64,000 bases of DNA. Source: Leuctra nigra (Eukaryota; Arthropoda; Insecta; Plecoptera; Leuctridae). The position numbers were made by a program, and so were the translations under genes. The notes beneath the pieces were generated by a model. It made no database searches, was not told the DNA's origin, and saw nothing but the letters and a program-made list of their open reading frames with translations. Positions 35,301 through 48,249 of this stretch are shown here, piece by piece. Numbering within the stretch: position 1 is the stretch's first letter; every line of letters starts with the position of its first letter. The DNA is taken from the NCBI GenBank assembly GCA_934045905.1, contig OW203763.1, positions 39,011,017 to 39,075,016 of the forward strand, given 5' to 3'.

Positions 35301-35804
35301 ATTTTTTAATTGACAATAAGAAAATGTCATTCATAACGCGTTGATGATGAATTTTTATCGAATCTTTTATCCAACAGGATAAAATATTGAATGTACACAT
35401 TTTTGTATTATTGCGAATAAAATGCTTCTATTCTATTCTATTCTATAAAGCACAGTGAGAGGCGTGCTTTTCATAGCAATATCAGTCTTATTGGGCTTGC
35501 AAATCAAGCCTAGGAAAAACCAATAAACGTGCTAATTTTTAATCTAGGAAAACGTTTGGTGATGGCGTTGTTAAGCGAGCATTCAAAATGCATGGAAGAC
35601 CTTGAGCAAGTATATTACTTTCGGTAAAGTAAAGAGACGTAAGGACAAAATATAAATCAATTTTCCGGCTAAACCAAGAGAACAGAACGATATTCCTATA
35701 AATCAATATGCAATAGAACTGGCTATATAGGAACGAATCTTTTAACGTGAACAAATTGGCTTACCTATATGCCAGGATTCGTTACTTCTTTTGACCTGAA
35801 GTGA
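32377..35804. other. Region after the satellite, mostly AT-rich
   Basis: Starting at 32405, CAGGCGCGTAGCAACTTC with a G6-T-G5 tract 26 bp inside resembles the left end of a hAT-like element; no right end was found. A G13 run lies at 32611-32623. The word ATGCGCACCAGT is repeated at 32790 and 33043. A TTTAAGTTTTA simple repeat lies at 33640-33740. A B-box-like word in minus orientation (GATTCGAACCCACG) lies at 34688. I recognise no gene. Confidence 0.5.
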
Positions 35805-35945
35805 GAAAAACACATAAAATGCAAAGATCCGAGCCTATAAGTTTGAACTTTACCCGATAACCTGATTTCTATACCTACTGTCCTGACTGAGTATTTCTCC
35901 ACGGTTTTCCTCAGCCGAGAGTCAAATTCTGTGAAAGTTCTTGAC
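35805..35945 (+). mobile_element. SINE copy 5, body fragment
   Basis: The body words GTCCTGACTGAGTATTTCTC and TTTTCCTCAGCCGAGAGTCA, followed by GTGAAAGTTC, match the middle of the SINE in order and spacing. The head is strongly decayed and the 3' end is missing. Confidence 0.7.
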
Positions 35946-38900
35946 AATTACACGATTATTACCAAATTAATACGTCATTACCCTTAAATATTACCATTAC
36001 TTTTTTTCAGCTATCTCCCATCACAAAATCATTCCAAGGCGTCCCCACATAAAAGTATTGAAATAATTAGTAATTCCCATGAAAAGTCTTTGTAGTTCTT
36101 GTGTAATTGAGCAAATGCTCATAATCATTCCCACGGAGCCGTCTTTGCAGAGTCGTGAAGACTCAAGACGAGTATCTGAAAGACTCGCGGCTATTTCAAC
36201 TAACTAACAAGAATGATAGATTGTCAACCGGAATGTATCTATAGTTCGTTACAGTGATGATAAGTCACAAATTGTGCACAACCATGTCACTAAATCATAG
36301 CTCTTGGATATCGACAAAAGCTAACAGAATAAATTAAGACACATTGGTTTTCGATGTGTTGTTTTGTTATTCTATTGCGATGTGTGTTGAGTTATGGACG
36401 AAGAAATTCTGTAATGACCAGTAAAACTATCAACACCTGTGTGTAAAAAAAAAACACACACACGTCTGTTTCACATTGTTATATTTTTAATGAGATATAT
36501 CTACTGAACAAAATAAATGTTTGCTTATTAACTAAAACAAAGGCATGAAGGATGAAGGAAAGGAGGATGTAAAATTTTTAGAAGAACTTGACAAGAATTA
36601 TGATGTGACCATTTTGAGCCAATTTTCTTTTGACACCTAATGGCTATATTGTAAATTGGTTTGTCCCACACTTCTACACATTGGTTTTCACTGTTAATTT
36701 TATTCTCTATCCTTCAACAAATCATCAATTCGGTTCCATTAACTACAAACTACATTTTGTTCTAACTAAGGTAATTGATTTTACTCAGGCACTAAATCAA
36801 TCGAACCTGGACCCTTCCATGTTGTGATCCTCTTTCTTGAAGTTTATCAATACTCAATCGAAACTCCCTAAGGGTCTTACATTCTTCACTTTTTCCTGTG
36901 TGTTTTTCAGGCTACTTTTTAACCGGCAAAGTTAAAAGTGCATGATCTTAATTTCAAGGAGATTTTAAGGAGATTTTCTAACGAACTGCTTTACTATGAC
37001 TGATTTCAGACGTGTTTTGAATTGATAAAACCGAGTGAGCGCCTATCGATGGTATTAGGTATCGATCATGATTGAATATATTGATAGAAGGTGTTAATAT
37101 CGAGTCTAGTTCACTCTAAAAAGTCTCATTTAAAACACACATTAAGACGTTATAAAAACAAGGATTTGGTTTTAACTTTTTGTACTCTGATATTTGAGTG
37201 ATTCTTCAATTAGAGAAAGGAATATAGAGTATTAAATAAGTTAGTTGGACCATGAAAGACAATGTTACACTGGTTGGTCGAACTTCAATTTGATTTGGAA
37301 ACAAATTCAAATTTAATTAAAAACGTTTCTGTCAGTTAATTTGGAAAATAATAACTGAAATAGAAAAATTATGTTACTAATATATAGTAAAACTCTTAAA
37401 GAAAGTTTTACAATTTTAAATATTATGTACTTCGTACCTATTATATTAGAAAAAATGTAAACTACAATAAATACATACAAAGTAAAAACAGCATTAATAT
37501 TATCCACTTATAAATGGTACAAGTAAAAATAACTACAAATGAAATGGCAATTAAACAAATAACAAATTAGCAAGCATGTGGAGTTAATTACACAAAATTA
37601 CAAAATAAAACATTCTTGTATGAATATAGTGAAAAGAAATAAGACCGGGCATTAATTTGAGAAATTTTCAATGAAGTGATTATTAAAAAATAAATACAAA
37701 AAATCGTAATAAAAAAACAGCAATACGAAAATTATAAAATTTAAATTGGCCAGTGTAATGTGAGCTTAAAGACAGCTATAACATAATGTTCTCAAATGGC
37801 GCCATACTAATGGATTAAGTTGCCAAATTATAATGTCAATATGCCAGTCACATCCACACAAATTTTACATTCATGATATCAAACCCCAATTACACTGATG
37901 ACAAAATTTAAAAAAAAAAATCTCTATAATAACTACCAATTTCATCACCCAAATTACAAAAAATATATTATATTAAAACCAGCTGTTTTCTTCCTATTCA
38001 TATTCCAAACATGTTAAAGGAACTAGTTAATTCTTAATATAACCTTACACTTTTTATAATAACAATTCATTGACTATCTATAGCATGTTGTTAGACTATT
38101 TCCCATTCATCCTAGATTCGTGTTCCTTGAGTTAATGGGGCTTTATCTAACACTTTTACTAATGATAATAAGAACCCACGTGTGTGTTGAATAATCTTCT
38201 TAGAGTTGGTTGTATATTTTTGAGCATTTTTCATGGTGTCCTGTGATAAATCATAGTTGTAGTTTTGGTTGAATCAGTAGGTGGTGAAAGAGCGTGTGTG
38301 TTTACCGCCATTGAGTAGCGCCAGTGAAAAAGATTCAGGAGTTGAGAAAATCAAGTGTGGGCGATGCGACAAGTAAAGAGGCCCAATGGAAAGAATAACA
38401 TAGAATGTTCAAAGAAAATAACATACGGAATTCGGAGGTAAGAATGATAGATTTTTAATATCTACTATTTATCATTTTGAATGAAACTATTTGGAAAACG
38501 TTGTGATTATATACCTGTTGTGTTCAATGCTGGTATTTTTATAAGACATTTTATTCAAACTTAGAAAGTAACATTTTTATTTATCTGTTTACTTTATAGT
38601 GAAACGCGCTGAAGATAGCGATTAATATTAAGTTATACGAAATAATAGATATTACAAAAAATATATGAAAATTGTATCAAAGCTTAGATTGGAATGTGGA
38701 TTGGAACCACAATACAGCAATACTTCGCCAAGAATTGACATAATAGATAGAATTGAATTGACTTGTCAATTAGAAATAGTTATCAATTTTCTTTTTATAT
38801 TATAAATTTATAATAATATAATTTCTCTAATGAACTGTTTTATTGAAAAATAATGAGTATTCATTAAAACATAGAACTAAGTTTTGTTAAATAATAATGA

Positions 38901-39162
38901 GTATTAAAAAGATAGAATTTCGGGACAAAATTTGGGATATATTTTACATTCTGTTGGTATGGAAGTTCCAAAAACTTTTTTATATGAACCGGTAAGTACC
39001 TTTACACTCAAAAGATTGAAATTATGTTTTCAATTAACGGAGTAATTAATTAATATACGTAATTGCCCACCTTAGTAAATTTTACTGAAGATGCGAAAAT
39101 TAATTCCTAAGATGGGAAAATAAGATATAATTATCACTTTTAATGATATTTAATGAAATAGT
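35946..39162. other. AT-rich stretch without recognisable gene
   Basis: Frames of 60-65 codons look random. I see no tandem arrays or transposon ends. Confidence 0.55.
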
Positions 39163-40248
39163 CTTTTAAACAGTGATGATTTCAGACATTTTCAGAAGGG
39201 GGGGCAATCCAAATTGTAGGGGGGGCATAACAAATATACATATAAAACAGAATGTAAATAAGGACTCCTTTAATCTGACAAGGAAAAATGGTTCAATCTG
39301 GCCCCGGCAAATCAATATGAATGTGAGCCCTAAATGATGGGAATGCAAAACAATTCACCTACCTTCAGCGTTTGGTATGTGTTGTTATGTAATAGGGTTG
39401 ACATAAGCCATGACTCGAAAAAGAGGACATCAGATCTAGAGAAGAAAATTGTACATAATATGCTATCCTAAAACGATATCCTGGGGAAAACACTTTGCTC
39501 ACGACACCAATGCGGGTCCGGGCCGCACAGGCCCGGGAAAAATTTGGATTTAAAAAATTTATTTGAGCTATTTCTATGCGTTTTGGAATAATCATTTTCA
39601 GAGATTTTGATTAGTACGTAAATCTGGTATTTCCACATTTATGGTCATTTTTCTAACAGCATCTAGAAGTGAATTATCATTAAATTTCCATAATTTTGGG
39701 CCCCTCAGCAACATGCAGGTTTGGGGCCGCACAGGCCCTGGAAAATTTTGAATTTCAAAAATAAATGTAAGTCATTTCTATGCGTTTTGGACTATACAAT
39801 TCGGAGAAAATAATTCATTTTAATTCATTACTAATTAATAAATAGCATTTTTTTTACAAATATTTAACAAAAAATTATAAAACCCGGACATTTCGTCAAA
39901 TTCTTAAAAAGCCGCCCGGATAAAAAATGACACCCAAAAAAGAGGACATGTCCGGGTAAAACCGGACGAATGGCAACCCTCAAGCGACATGAGTAGGTAT
40001 AGTCCAACATTCTCATTTCATTCTATCCTTAGTTCATATGAATATAATTTGATGATATATTTGATAACTTTTTGAGAGTATACCTAGAGATCATATTTTC
40101 ATAATTTACAAAAGTTTTAATTTAATTTAATTTTTTAATTTTAATTTTATTGTTTATTTATTTTTATCCTAATCCTATATCCTTCCAAGGGGGGGCACTT
40201 ATGACTCCAAGGGGGGCTGGTATGCCTGGAATCATCACTGCTTTTAAA
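39163..40248. mobile_element. hAT-type non-autonomous element with nested insertion
   Basis: The element is 39171-40240 (1070 bp). Its ends are CAGTGATGATTTCAGACAT and ATGCCTGGAATCATCACTG, inverted with 2 to 3 mismatches. An exact 8-bp duplication, CTTTTAAA, flanks it at 39163-39170 and 40241-40248. G7 tracts lie 27 bp inside the left end and again near the right end. There is no transposase frame. Inside it, from roughly 39394 to 39985, lies other repeat sequence. That part has a 207-bp direct repeat around GGGGCCGCACAGGCCC (39515 and 39722) and a right end AAAGAGGACATGTCCGGG followed by CGAATGGCAACCCT. Confidence 0.88.
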
Positions 40249-40315
40249 TGTGTTAAGTTCTCAGTGTAGTCTAACAAACAAGTGGTGCATGATTGCATGC
40301 ACCCTGTATAATCAT

Positions 40316-40460
40316 GTGTGGAACCGGGGGCCAGAGACAGGTTTTCCGCGTCAGTGAGTACAGGTGCTTACATGCTTCATACCTCCCCGGTATGCGATAT
40401 GCGGGGGTGGATCATGCCTCTTCGCACCCCATTCAATCAAGTCAAGTGCAATCACTCGTT
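40316..40460. other. GC-richer patch beside the hAT element
   Basis: A short region around GAACCGGGGGCCAGAGAC and CTCCCCGGTATGCG stands out in composition. The overlapping 81-codon frame has no recognisable domain. Confidence 0.3.
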
Positions 40461-40691
40461 CAATAGCTTTAGAACCGAAATATAGTTGGCCTGAAGAGTT
40501 TCTAGCGAGAAAGAACATTTTAATATGTATGTATGGTTTGTTGTGGACTCTCTTGGTATGTTCCTATACTCATTGTTTTATGTGTATTTATTTCTTTCCG
40601 TTTCCTTGATTAATTTCATGGATTTATTAAGTATAGCTTGTTTATTTTTATTAAATGTTATTTATTCAACTATTTATTTATATATTTATTG

Positions 40692-41596
40692 TACAAAAAC
40701 AAAAACTTGTAAAAATAACTGCCAAGCACCTTCCCACTTAAAACAATTGAGACCTAAAAGAAGGGCCAAGCAATAATATATTGTTTAAACATTTTCGCAC
40801 TTACAATTCGTGAAATCATTTCGCCCAGTTACTGCCGCCAAGCACAACACTATATAAACCTAACGGTTTGTCCAAATTTGAAGAATACAATCTAAGTGAA
40901 CCATCATTGTAAACTTTAACAAATATAAAAAATAAAAACGACTAAAAAAATAAATTTAAAATCGAAATTAAAAAAAATAAAAATAAAGCTTGGCGCATTG
41001 TGTCAAGAAGAAGGCAACATAAGAAAGAAGATGACGATAAAGGAGCCGAAGAAAGACAGAAAGTAGGAAGAAGATAGAAGAAATCTACATGGTCGGTGCA
41101 AATACATGGTCGGTGCAAAAAGTAGACCTCGTATTGACACGGTGCTTGGCAGCGTCGAGCTAACGCCCGACTAGATTACTTTATGAATTTATTTATTACT
41201 TTTATATACATTCATTTTGATATGTGTCACTTTTCCCACATTGCAAACACATCACAAATAAAAAAATAATGTTCAGCGCATTGAATTTTTACACACTTAA
41301 TTCTATTTTATTATTCTGCTAGTTATTTATTTTCTTGTGATGTACTCTTTTTAAAGTAAAACGCCAAGCTTTATATTTTTTATTTTATTTTTACTTTATT
41401 ACTTTTTATTTTATTTTTTGAAATTTGGAGGTTTATTTTATGCCAAATTCCGAGTGCTTGGCGGCAGTATCTGGGCGAAAAGATTTCACGACTTTTAAGT
41501 TCACCAACAATATTATTGCTTAGCCCTCCTTTTAGATCTCAACCCTTTTAGGTGGGAAAGTGCTTGGCAGTATTTTTACAAGTTTTTGTTTTTGTA
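40692..41596. mobile_element. 905-bp foldback element with TA ends
   Basis: The left arm begins TACAAAAACAAAAACTTGTA and the right arm ends TACAAGTTTTTGTTTTTGTA, its exact complement. Pairing continues through ACTGCCAAGCAC, TAAGCAATAATAT, TCGCCCAG and ACTGCCGCCAAGCAC to an inner match AAATAAAGCTTGGCG / CGCCAAGCTTTAT. The arms are about 40692-40996 and 41362-41596. If the outer TA is the target duplication, this is a Tc1/mariner-type MITE. The unpaired centre carries a duplicated CATGGTCGGTGCAAA (41088 and 41105) and the dispersed 38-bp repeat. There is no transposase. Confidence 0.82.
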
Positions 41597-43640
41597 TAGT
41601 ATGGATGTCAAATATCGGCTTCATCTGAACATAGGTATGAATACAGCGCAAACATATGAGAATAACAAATAGATGTATTTTGTCCTGAAAATGTGGAATG
41701 AAAACGCTACTAACTTTTCAATACGGAGGTGAAATATAGTCTGTATATATCTGTTAGTTGTAATTGAGGTATTAGGCATGACCCCCTCCACCACTGTTCA
41801 CTGATTATAATCCCTTACAACAATGTCATCTGCTGACATCATTAAAGTTCGTCATTAATCCCCACTTAAGCAATATTAATCCACCTAACAATGAAGCTAA
41901 ATCATCGCATCTATGTCTTGGACAACTTGAACTGAAAAGGCCTACCTTATTATATATGCCTTCTTAGAATTAGCATTGCCTACTCATTCCCATATTCCAA
42001 TGAATATGAATTATTACGTAGCCCTGTATACACTTTCATTCATTCATTAATTTCATATTCATTCATATCTTCAAAGCTTCTCTCGGCCTAACCATAGTAA
42101 ATTCCATATAAATTATACCAAATCTCCATAATGTTTTTGTCCCATTACGCCCACATAAAGTTTATATTAAAAAGATATAAGGAAACTTCAGAGTGGGAGT
42201 AAAGGGAGTATATAAATGAATATTTTTAAATATATTTTGTATCGTCTTTTATATTTCGTAGAAAATGTATCGACTTATTTTTTGGCACTTCAAATCAGTC
42301 ATGCAATTGTTATTCTATCAATCTATATTATATTTTTTATATGTCTCAAGACACTTGGTAAAAGCAAATCGCCGATGATTTGTAAGAAATTAAGTTTGAA
42401 ATGACTGTTAGGTCGTAGCTTGCACACATTAGCATAATGAACAAAGGGAGAGAAACACCTGATAGCAAGGCATGATGATATTTACTGACAGTATAGAGTC
42501 ACTAGACGTGAGCTCAAAACAATAGCGAAGAAATTGATCGACAATATAATGGCATGTACTAGATGATAATAATAAATTTAAATATTATTATATCTTATAT
42601 ATTCTTGAGCCATATTTTGTTTGGTATAAAATATTTTTGCGTGGGGTTATTTGGAAAAGTGATTCATGCATTTTTCATGACTCCAGTAATGACATTTTAA
42701 TGCGTTCGTGGTAAAGAAATGCATTATTTTTCTCCATTCATTTATGAAGAAATAATTTGCTGTTTTAGATTATTGGATTAGGGTTGGAATTTAAATCTGT
42801 AGATAACTATAGGAGAATTTTATTGAATTTTAATTTCATCTCCAATAATGAATACATAATGAATATATTTTGCCATTATTTATTGATGCCCCTCGGAGCC
42901 ATTCAGCATGAACAATACAATTGTTGACCATTCCATACATTTTTTCGTCGGTACCTTTAATTTGGTACCTTTCACATTGAATAATTTTACCATTGAATTA
43001 ACTACAAATAATACCCATTTGACATGACCACAGGTGTACTTAGGTACCTTATCATCTCCCCTATACCATTGTAAACCATAATACCATCTTCTGCCTTTTG
43101 AGCCTAGATTTGAACGTGATTTCGAGGCACGATCGAGACACGCTTTTGAACGCTGGAGAGCAATCGAGCACTGAATATTGTCGAGGTGCCTGGAAGACCG
43201 GAGACGCTTGGTATTGCATTGCATTGTTGTGAAGAGGTGCCTTTCCGAACACAATGGTAGGCGTGTATAGGGCGATACCATTCAACCATCAAAACGATGG
43301 TACGAGTTCTAGATTCATTCAGTGTTCCAACCCACCAGTGACCCTGGCGACCGACGTATACTACAACTCACAAGGGGTCAGATAGGGGCAAATTGGGGGG
43401 GTGGGGGGGTTGGAATATATGGGGATGTATTGTTGTGAGAACGTGTTTTTGATGTCTGCTATTGAGATTTTTTAAAAATATATTTTCTAAAATTGAATAA
43501 GACCAATTGACCAATATGGTCAGTAAGACCCATGTACTGAAAAGTTAGATTTCTCCTTATCAGGGAATACGTGTAGTAAATTCAATACAATAGCTAGAAA
43601 ATGTACACGGGTTTTCGAGGCATTGGCAAGACAATGGTGC
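41597..43640. other. AT-rich stretch with one GC-richer patch
   Basis: At 43061-43292 all three minus-strand frames are open for more than 60 codons, and one ATG frame extends to 42880 (133 codons). Openness in three frames at once argues for low stop density and against coding. The protein has no motif I recognise. G7-T-G7 lies at 43396-43411. Confidence 0.4.
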
Positions 43641-43648
43641 ATAAGGTG

Positions 43649-43908
43649 TAAGTAAGTAAGTACTTACTTCCATAGTAAGTAACATAGAATAGGTACTATT
43701 ACTTACTTACGTACATACACTTGCATACTTAGCTAATTACTTCATTACGTACTAATACTTACTTACTTTTTTACTTACTTTTTACTTACTTACTTACTTA
43801 CTTACTTACCTACCTACTTACTTACTTACTTACATACCTACTTACTTACTTACCTACTTACTTAATATTACTAAGTAAGTAAGTAATAAAGTAAGGTAGT
43901 AAGTAAGC
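43649..43908. repeat. Tetranucleotide array (AAGT)n / (ACTT)n with inversions
   Basis: AAGT units, then mainly ACTT units with CCTACTT variants, then AAGT units again. Since the two ends are in opposite orientation to the centre, the array can fold into hairpins of tens of base pairs. Confidence 0.9.
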
Positions 43909-46287
43909 AATTTTAAATACAAGTGCGGAACATTATTAACTTTGTACAAATATTTATTTTCTTTCTTCGACCTAATAATTTCAAAAGCTCTAAGCGAATG
44001 AATATGAAAATGATGTATGCACCTTAGCTTGCATTGACATTGAATTCACAAGCGTATACGTAATATTTATTTTGAAAGAGGAAGAAAAGAATGGGTAGTT
44101 ATAAAGTATGCTCTTATACACACAATGTATTCTTACTAACAAATGTTGTGTATACTTTGTAAATATATAGACCAATTTCGTTCTGCTTAGGTAGCTAAAA
44201 TTAACTGCAATATTAATTTCTATTAGACAGTTTAAAAGACATGGATAATTTGTTGATATGTCAGAGTGCAAGTCGTTCTATTACCTTGTTCCTTCCTTCC
44301 ATTCTTCCCGTCGTTTTGAAGCTCATTGGAGCGGTGATCTCTCGTCTTCTGACATCCGGCCGTGGAGTCTGTAGAGCGCTGATGTTCACGCTATGTCATG
44401 AACACTGAACAATCCACATCCGAGATCCGAGATGAGCTTTTGTTCAACACGTTCATTTTCCTCATCATTGCATTCGCATATTTCACATTCTTCACACTTT
44501 GAGCTCAACTCTATGATTATGCTTCTCTAAAATTCTTGATTTAATTACATTTAGCTTATTTTTATTTTGCAATAGGTACGTTATTCTGTTTGCAAGGCAC
44601 ATTTTTCATACATTTAAGGATTTGATTTATTTTTATTTTGCAACTATACTTCTGGTTTGCAAGAACTCAAAATGCTTGATAAATTAATTTATTAAATTTT
44701 TGTTTACAACACTCTGATTTCTGTCTCTCTAACATTCTTGATACATACCTACATTTATATAATTTTTTTTTTGGAACTCACGAACTTTCAGCATTCCATT
44801 TTTAAACACATTTTTGATGGGCACCGACAATTATTATTTTATTTTACTTCTGGTCCTCTTCTCTTCACCCCTCCTGTGTAGTGTACTCCTGTATATCGCT
44901 TTTTTTAAATATCATATTTTAACTTTACCTTTTCTCTGTATTATGTACTGCACTATTATCTTTGTTTTAAAAAATTCTAATTTACTCTCGACAAATGAAG
45001 ATCATAATCACGTAGCACTAGATATAAGACTGACTTTAGGCTATAAGCCCACAATTCAAATTGTGGTCAAATTGTGGTAATTGGTCAAATATCTTACTAA
45101 AGTATAACATATATTAAAAAAAACGAATTGAATTAAATCAAACATAATTTGAAACTTATCCTAAATAGGGTATAACGAGAGAGCGTCCCCATCTCTGAGG
45201 ATCAAAAAATCAGATTTGCAATCAACAATATTTAACATTTTAGACTCAAGATAATAACGCAGTGTTATAACATTTATATAATAGTACATTTTAACAGACC
45301 CACATTTACAGAATTGGCAATTTTATGCCAAACAACGTTAGTGAATGGGTGCCAAATACATTCTGAAGTTCCAAAATTCAAAAAGAGTTCTACCTGCTGG
45401 TCATCCTGGAAAACTTTACCCCTGATACTGGATCGTGTTTTCTGCGAATTTTCGTTGCAACTTTGTGCGTACAAAAATGTAATTTTTACAAGCCTCCTCA
45501 CCCCCCCCCCCCTCACTTAAACAGCAAAGTTCAGAGCATTGTCCATAACAGTGTTTATAATATTTTATATTTTTGGGGGAGGAGGTGACGGGCCAATTCT
45601 CTAGCTTTCGCTGATTTTGAAAATATTAAATTGAAAATATTTTGACTAAAACTGTCAGTCGTACCACAACGATAATTAAAATACAGGCAGAAAAATAAAA
45701 AAATCATCTTTATAATCCAAAATGGGAGGTAAATCGTCGTTACATATAACAAAATTAAGTATGTATATATAGTTTTGTAACAAAAAATCATAACACAATG
45801 TAATTTCAGCAGGACACGACTGTAGGCAATTTTAAGTATTTTATATACTATAAAATCCTTGAAAAGTGTCATTCTGAACAAAATCACAGTACAATTGTTA
45901 GAATGCGTGCGTCATGAAAGTAGGCCACAACGAAGTCCCATCAATATGCATCTCCCCTCTCTCCTCTCTCCTCTCTCCGTCTCTCTCATTTCCTTCCCCG
46001 ATGTCCGGCCGGTAGATCAACACCATTTTGTTGAGCTTTCATCATGGCTGCATCTCCCTATAGTCCCCCCTCTTTTATCAATAATTGTTTAACGACGTGT
46101 GCCAATGTCGACCTAGTAAAAGCAAACACTTACAAAAATCACGCTATAGGTTTACATATGAAATGACGTGGTATATATAATATTAACGAAAAGGGGATTC
46201 TTCTTCTAGACTATTCTATACCAAGAACTTTGCTGTGTAATTCTGTTTTTATGAAGAAGGGAAACACGTCTAATTAACTGTTTCATG
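43909..46287. other. AT-rich stretch without recognisable gene
   Basis: Frames to 110 codons (45555-45887, minus) are AT-driven. A C12 run lies at 45501-45512. A CTCTC-rich pyrimidine stretch lies at 45955-45990. Confidence 0.55.
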
Positions 46288-46459
46288 TAACAATGAAAAC
46301 TGCTATTTTTACATGAATTCAGTTGATCGCCTGGTTCTAAAAATTTTCAATTATACTGATGAAAATAAATGAAATGAAAATATTGTTTTACATCAACTGC
46401 GATGAGAAGAGCCAAGTGGCCGGTTAAATTTCGTGTAAAAATATATTTTTTTCAGTGTT
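46288..46459. mobile_element. Foldback MITE family M, copy 2
   Basis: The left arm has AACTGCTATTTTTACATGAA and GATCGCCTGGTTCT. The right arm has TTTTACATCAACTGCGATGA and a decayed end close to TTTCAGTGT. The middle matches the other copies in order. Confidence 0.7.
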
Positions 46460-46857
46460 CGATTATAGGAAGTTTGTGTCATTCCAAATTTCATTTAGGC
46501 GGCTCAGTAATGAGTGACAATTTTAATTTCCCTAGAATTTTAGAATATTTCAAAAACAGTTATGACATTACTGTTATCTTTAGTTTGAGAATAGTAATTT
46601 TGACATGTTTTTGTAAGATAACAATTTACTGTAAATTATCATTGTCGCACAATAAAGGAAGTAAAGTAGAAATTATTAAGATAAGACCGATATCGTGAAC
46701 CCACAATATCAATAATAGATAAATTTCATTCAAAGATTACTTTCTTATTTTAAAACAAAGCATCATTAGTGCCCAATTGTTTCAGTAAGTAAGTACTAGT
46801 TTAAATTTGAAATTTTGCTGCATCATCATTAGAGAAGATAAGAAAGCTTTTTTATTT

Positions 46858-47460
46858 TAGCGGTATTTTGATGGTGATAAGGAGATGAATGTATTAAAAG
46901 AATGTATAAGGATGCAATGTTGGGAAGAAGGAGGTCGTAGCCGATTAGCAGGAAACATGGGCGCTGGGAGATTGTGGAATGGAGGGGGGTGGGGGGATCA
47001 CTTGGATCCTCCTAGATGTCAGGAAAAAATTAAAGTTTTTGCAGTTTTTGCAGTTTTTACGTATAGCTATTTTGTAAACAAAATGTACCTCAGAACGTCT
47101 CAAAGTTCAGTTTAAAGTGCCAAAAAATTTTAAAAAATTTAATTTGTAAACAAAATACACCTCAGCACGTCTCAAAAGTGATTTCAAAGTGTAAATAAAA
47201 TGCCCTGCGGGGCAAGCCACACCCCCTTAACCAGTGGCAATTTTTTTTCCTTGACTCACCCCTCTGGCTGAAATCCTGCCGGCGCCCATGCGAAACCTTC
47301 CTAGCATTTACCTCCCAACTGAATCATGAAAAAGTCATATCGTGACATTTTTCATGAAAAACAGGAAAAACTTAGTAAGGAAAGCCAGTCACTGGAATCT
47401 AAACTGGGCCTTCGGAATGAGCGACCAGTGAGTAACGACCTGAGCCAACTCCTCGAGAGA
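46858..47460 (-). mobile_element. SINE copy 6, split by a hAT-like element
   Basis: On the minus strand the head (GTTGGCTCAGGTCG at the right) and body run from 47460 to 47291. The 3' half (GGGAAGAAGGAGGTCGTAG, GATGGTGATAAGGAG in + orientation) continues at 46955-46858. Removing 46956-47290 restores the order seen in copy 3. The body also holds an unusual self-complementary stretch around CATGAAAAAGTCATATCGTG. Confidence 0.7.
46956..47290. mobile_element. Small hAT-like element inside SINE copy 6
   Basis: The left end ATGGGCGCTGGGAGATT and the right end AATCCTGCCGGCGCCCAT are imperfect inverted repeats. The flanks AGGAAAC and GCGAAAC look like an aged duplication. A G6-T-G6 tract lies about 26 bp inside the left end. 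In the middle a unit of about 70 bp containing GTAAACAAAAT and CACGTCTCAAA is duplicated. There is no coding capacity. Confidence 0.65.
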
Positions 47461-47734
47461 GCTTTTACAAGAGTGTATGCATTATTCTAGAGTATGGGAC
47501 TAAAAGTGAATGACTGTTGTAATATGGATCGTTAGGCTGATCTATTGGCGATATGCAAACACTATAACATTAGGAGGGAGGGTGGGGGGAGGGGGCTAAT
47601 GTAGGATAGGTGTTGATTGCTTGCTCTGACATTAATGAACTGGGGGGTGAAAGAACAGTGTATTGAGGACATACAGAAGCTAGATCAACAAGTTGATAGC
47701 ATCAACTCAACCGAAATGTTACAAACACTTTCTT

Positions 47735-47880
47735 GCCAAGTTGGCTCAGGCAATAAAGCTCTGGATGTGAACTCTGAGGTTCCGGACTCGATTTCCTTGG
47801 ACGTCCTTCCTGACTGAGGTTTTTTCGTGAGGTCCCTCAGTCGAAAGTGGAAAAATGGAAAGGTTAATTTTAATAATATT
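47735..47880 (+). mobile_element. SINE copy 7
   Basis: It shows a good A-box word AAGTTGGCTCAGGC, a degenerate B box (GGACTCGATTTCC), CTTCCTGACTGAGG, TCCCTCAGTCGAAAG and GGAAAGGTT. The 3' half is lost. The overlapping 66- and 78-codon frames are by-products. Confidence 0.8.
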
Positions 47881-48249
47881 CTACCTATTTCTTTCATAAG
47901 TAGGTACATACCTTTCTTCACAGACTCTAGTCACAATGTTCTTGGCCTTTCCACTTTCCACCAAAAAAAATATTCTGTTCACAAGCATTGATATAAAATA
48001 TATTGTTTTGAATGTAACTAAACAGGATGCTCAAATGCAGCTCAAATATCGTCGTGTTATACAATAGAAATATTCTTTTTTCACAAGAAGTAAAATAAAA
48101 TATAAAGTGTACATCCATTGACAAATTTCTTTTCATAAAAAATACTGTGTATAATAATATGTAATGAGTCATGTAACATCACATTTAATAGTCTAATTAA
48201 CAAATGTTGAAATAAGTCATGAGTGATGAGTGATGGTTCTGATGACATA

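Noticed and set aside
42880..43281. 133-codon minus-strand frame, the longest outside repeats and the gap
   Set aside because: All three minus frames are open over 43104-43281, no domain is recognisable and no splice or promoter context was found. Kept only as a GC-richer patch.
43331..43415. Another hAT-like left end (CAGTGACCCTGGCGACC with G-tract)
   Set aside because: No inverted right end or target duplication was found, and the first bases differ from the other families.
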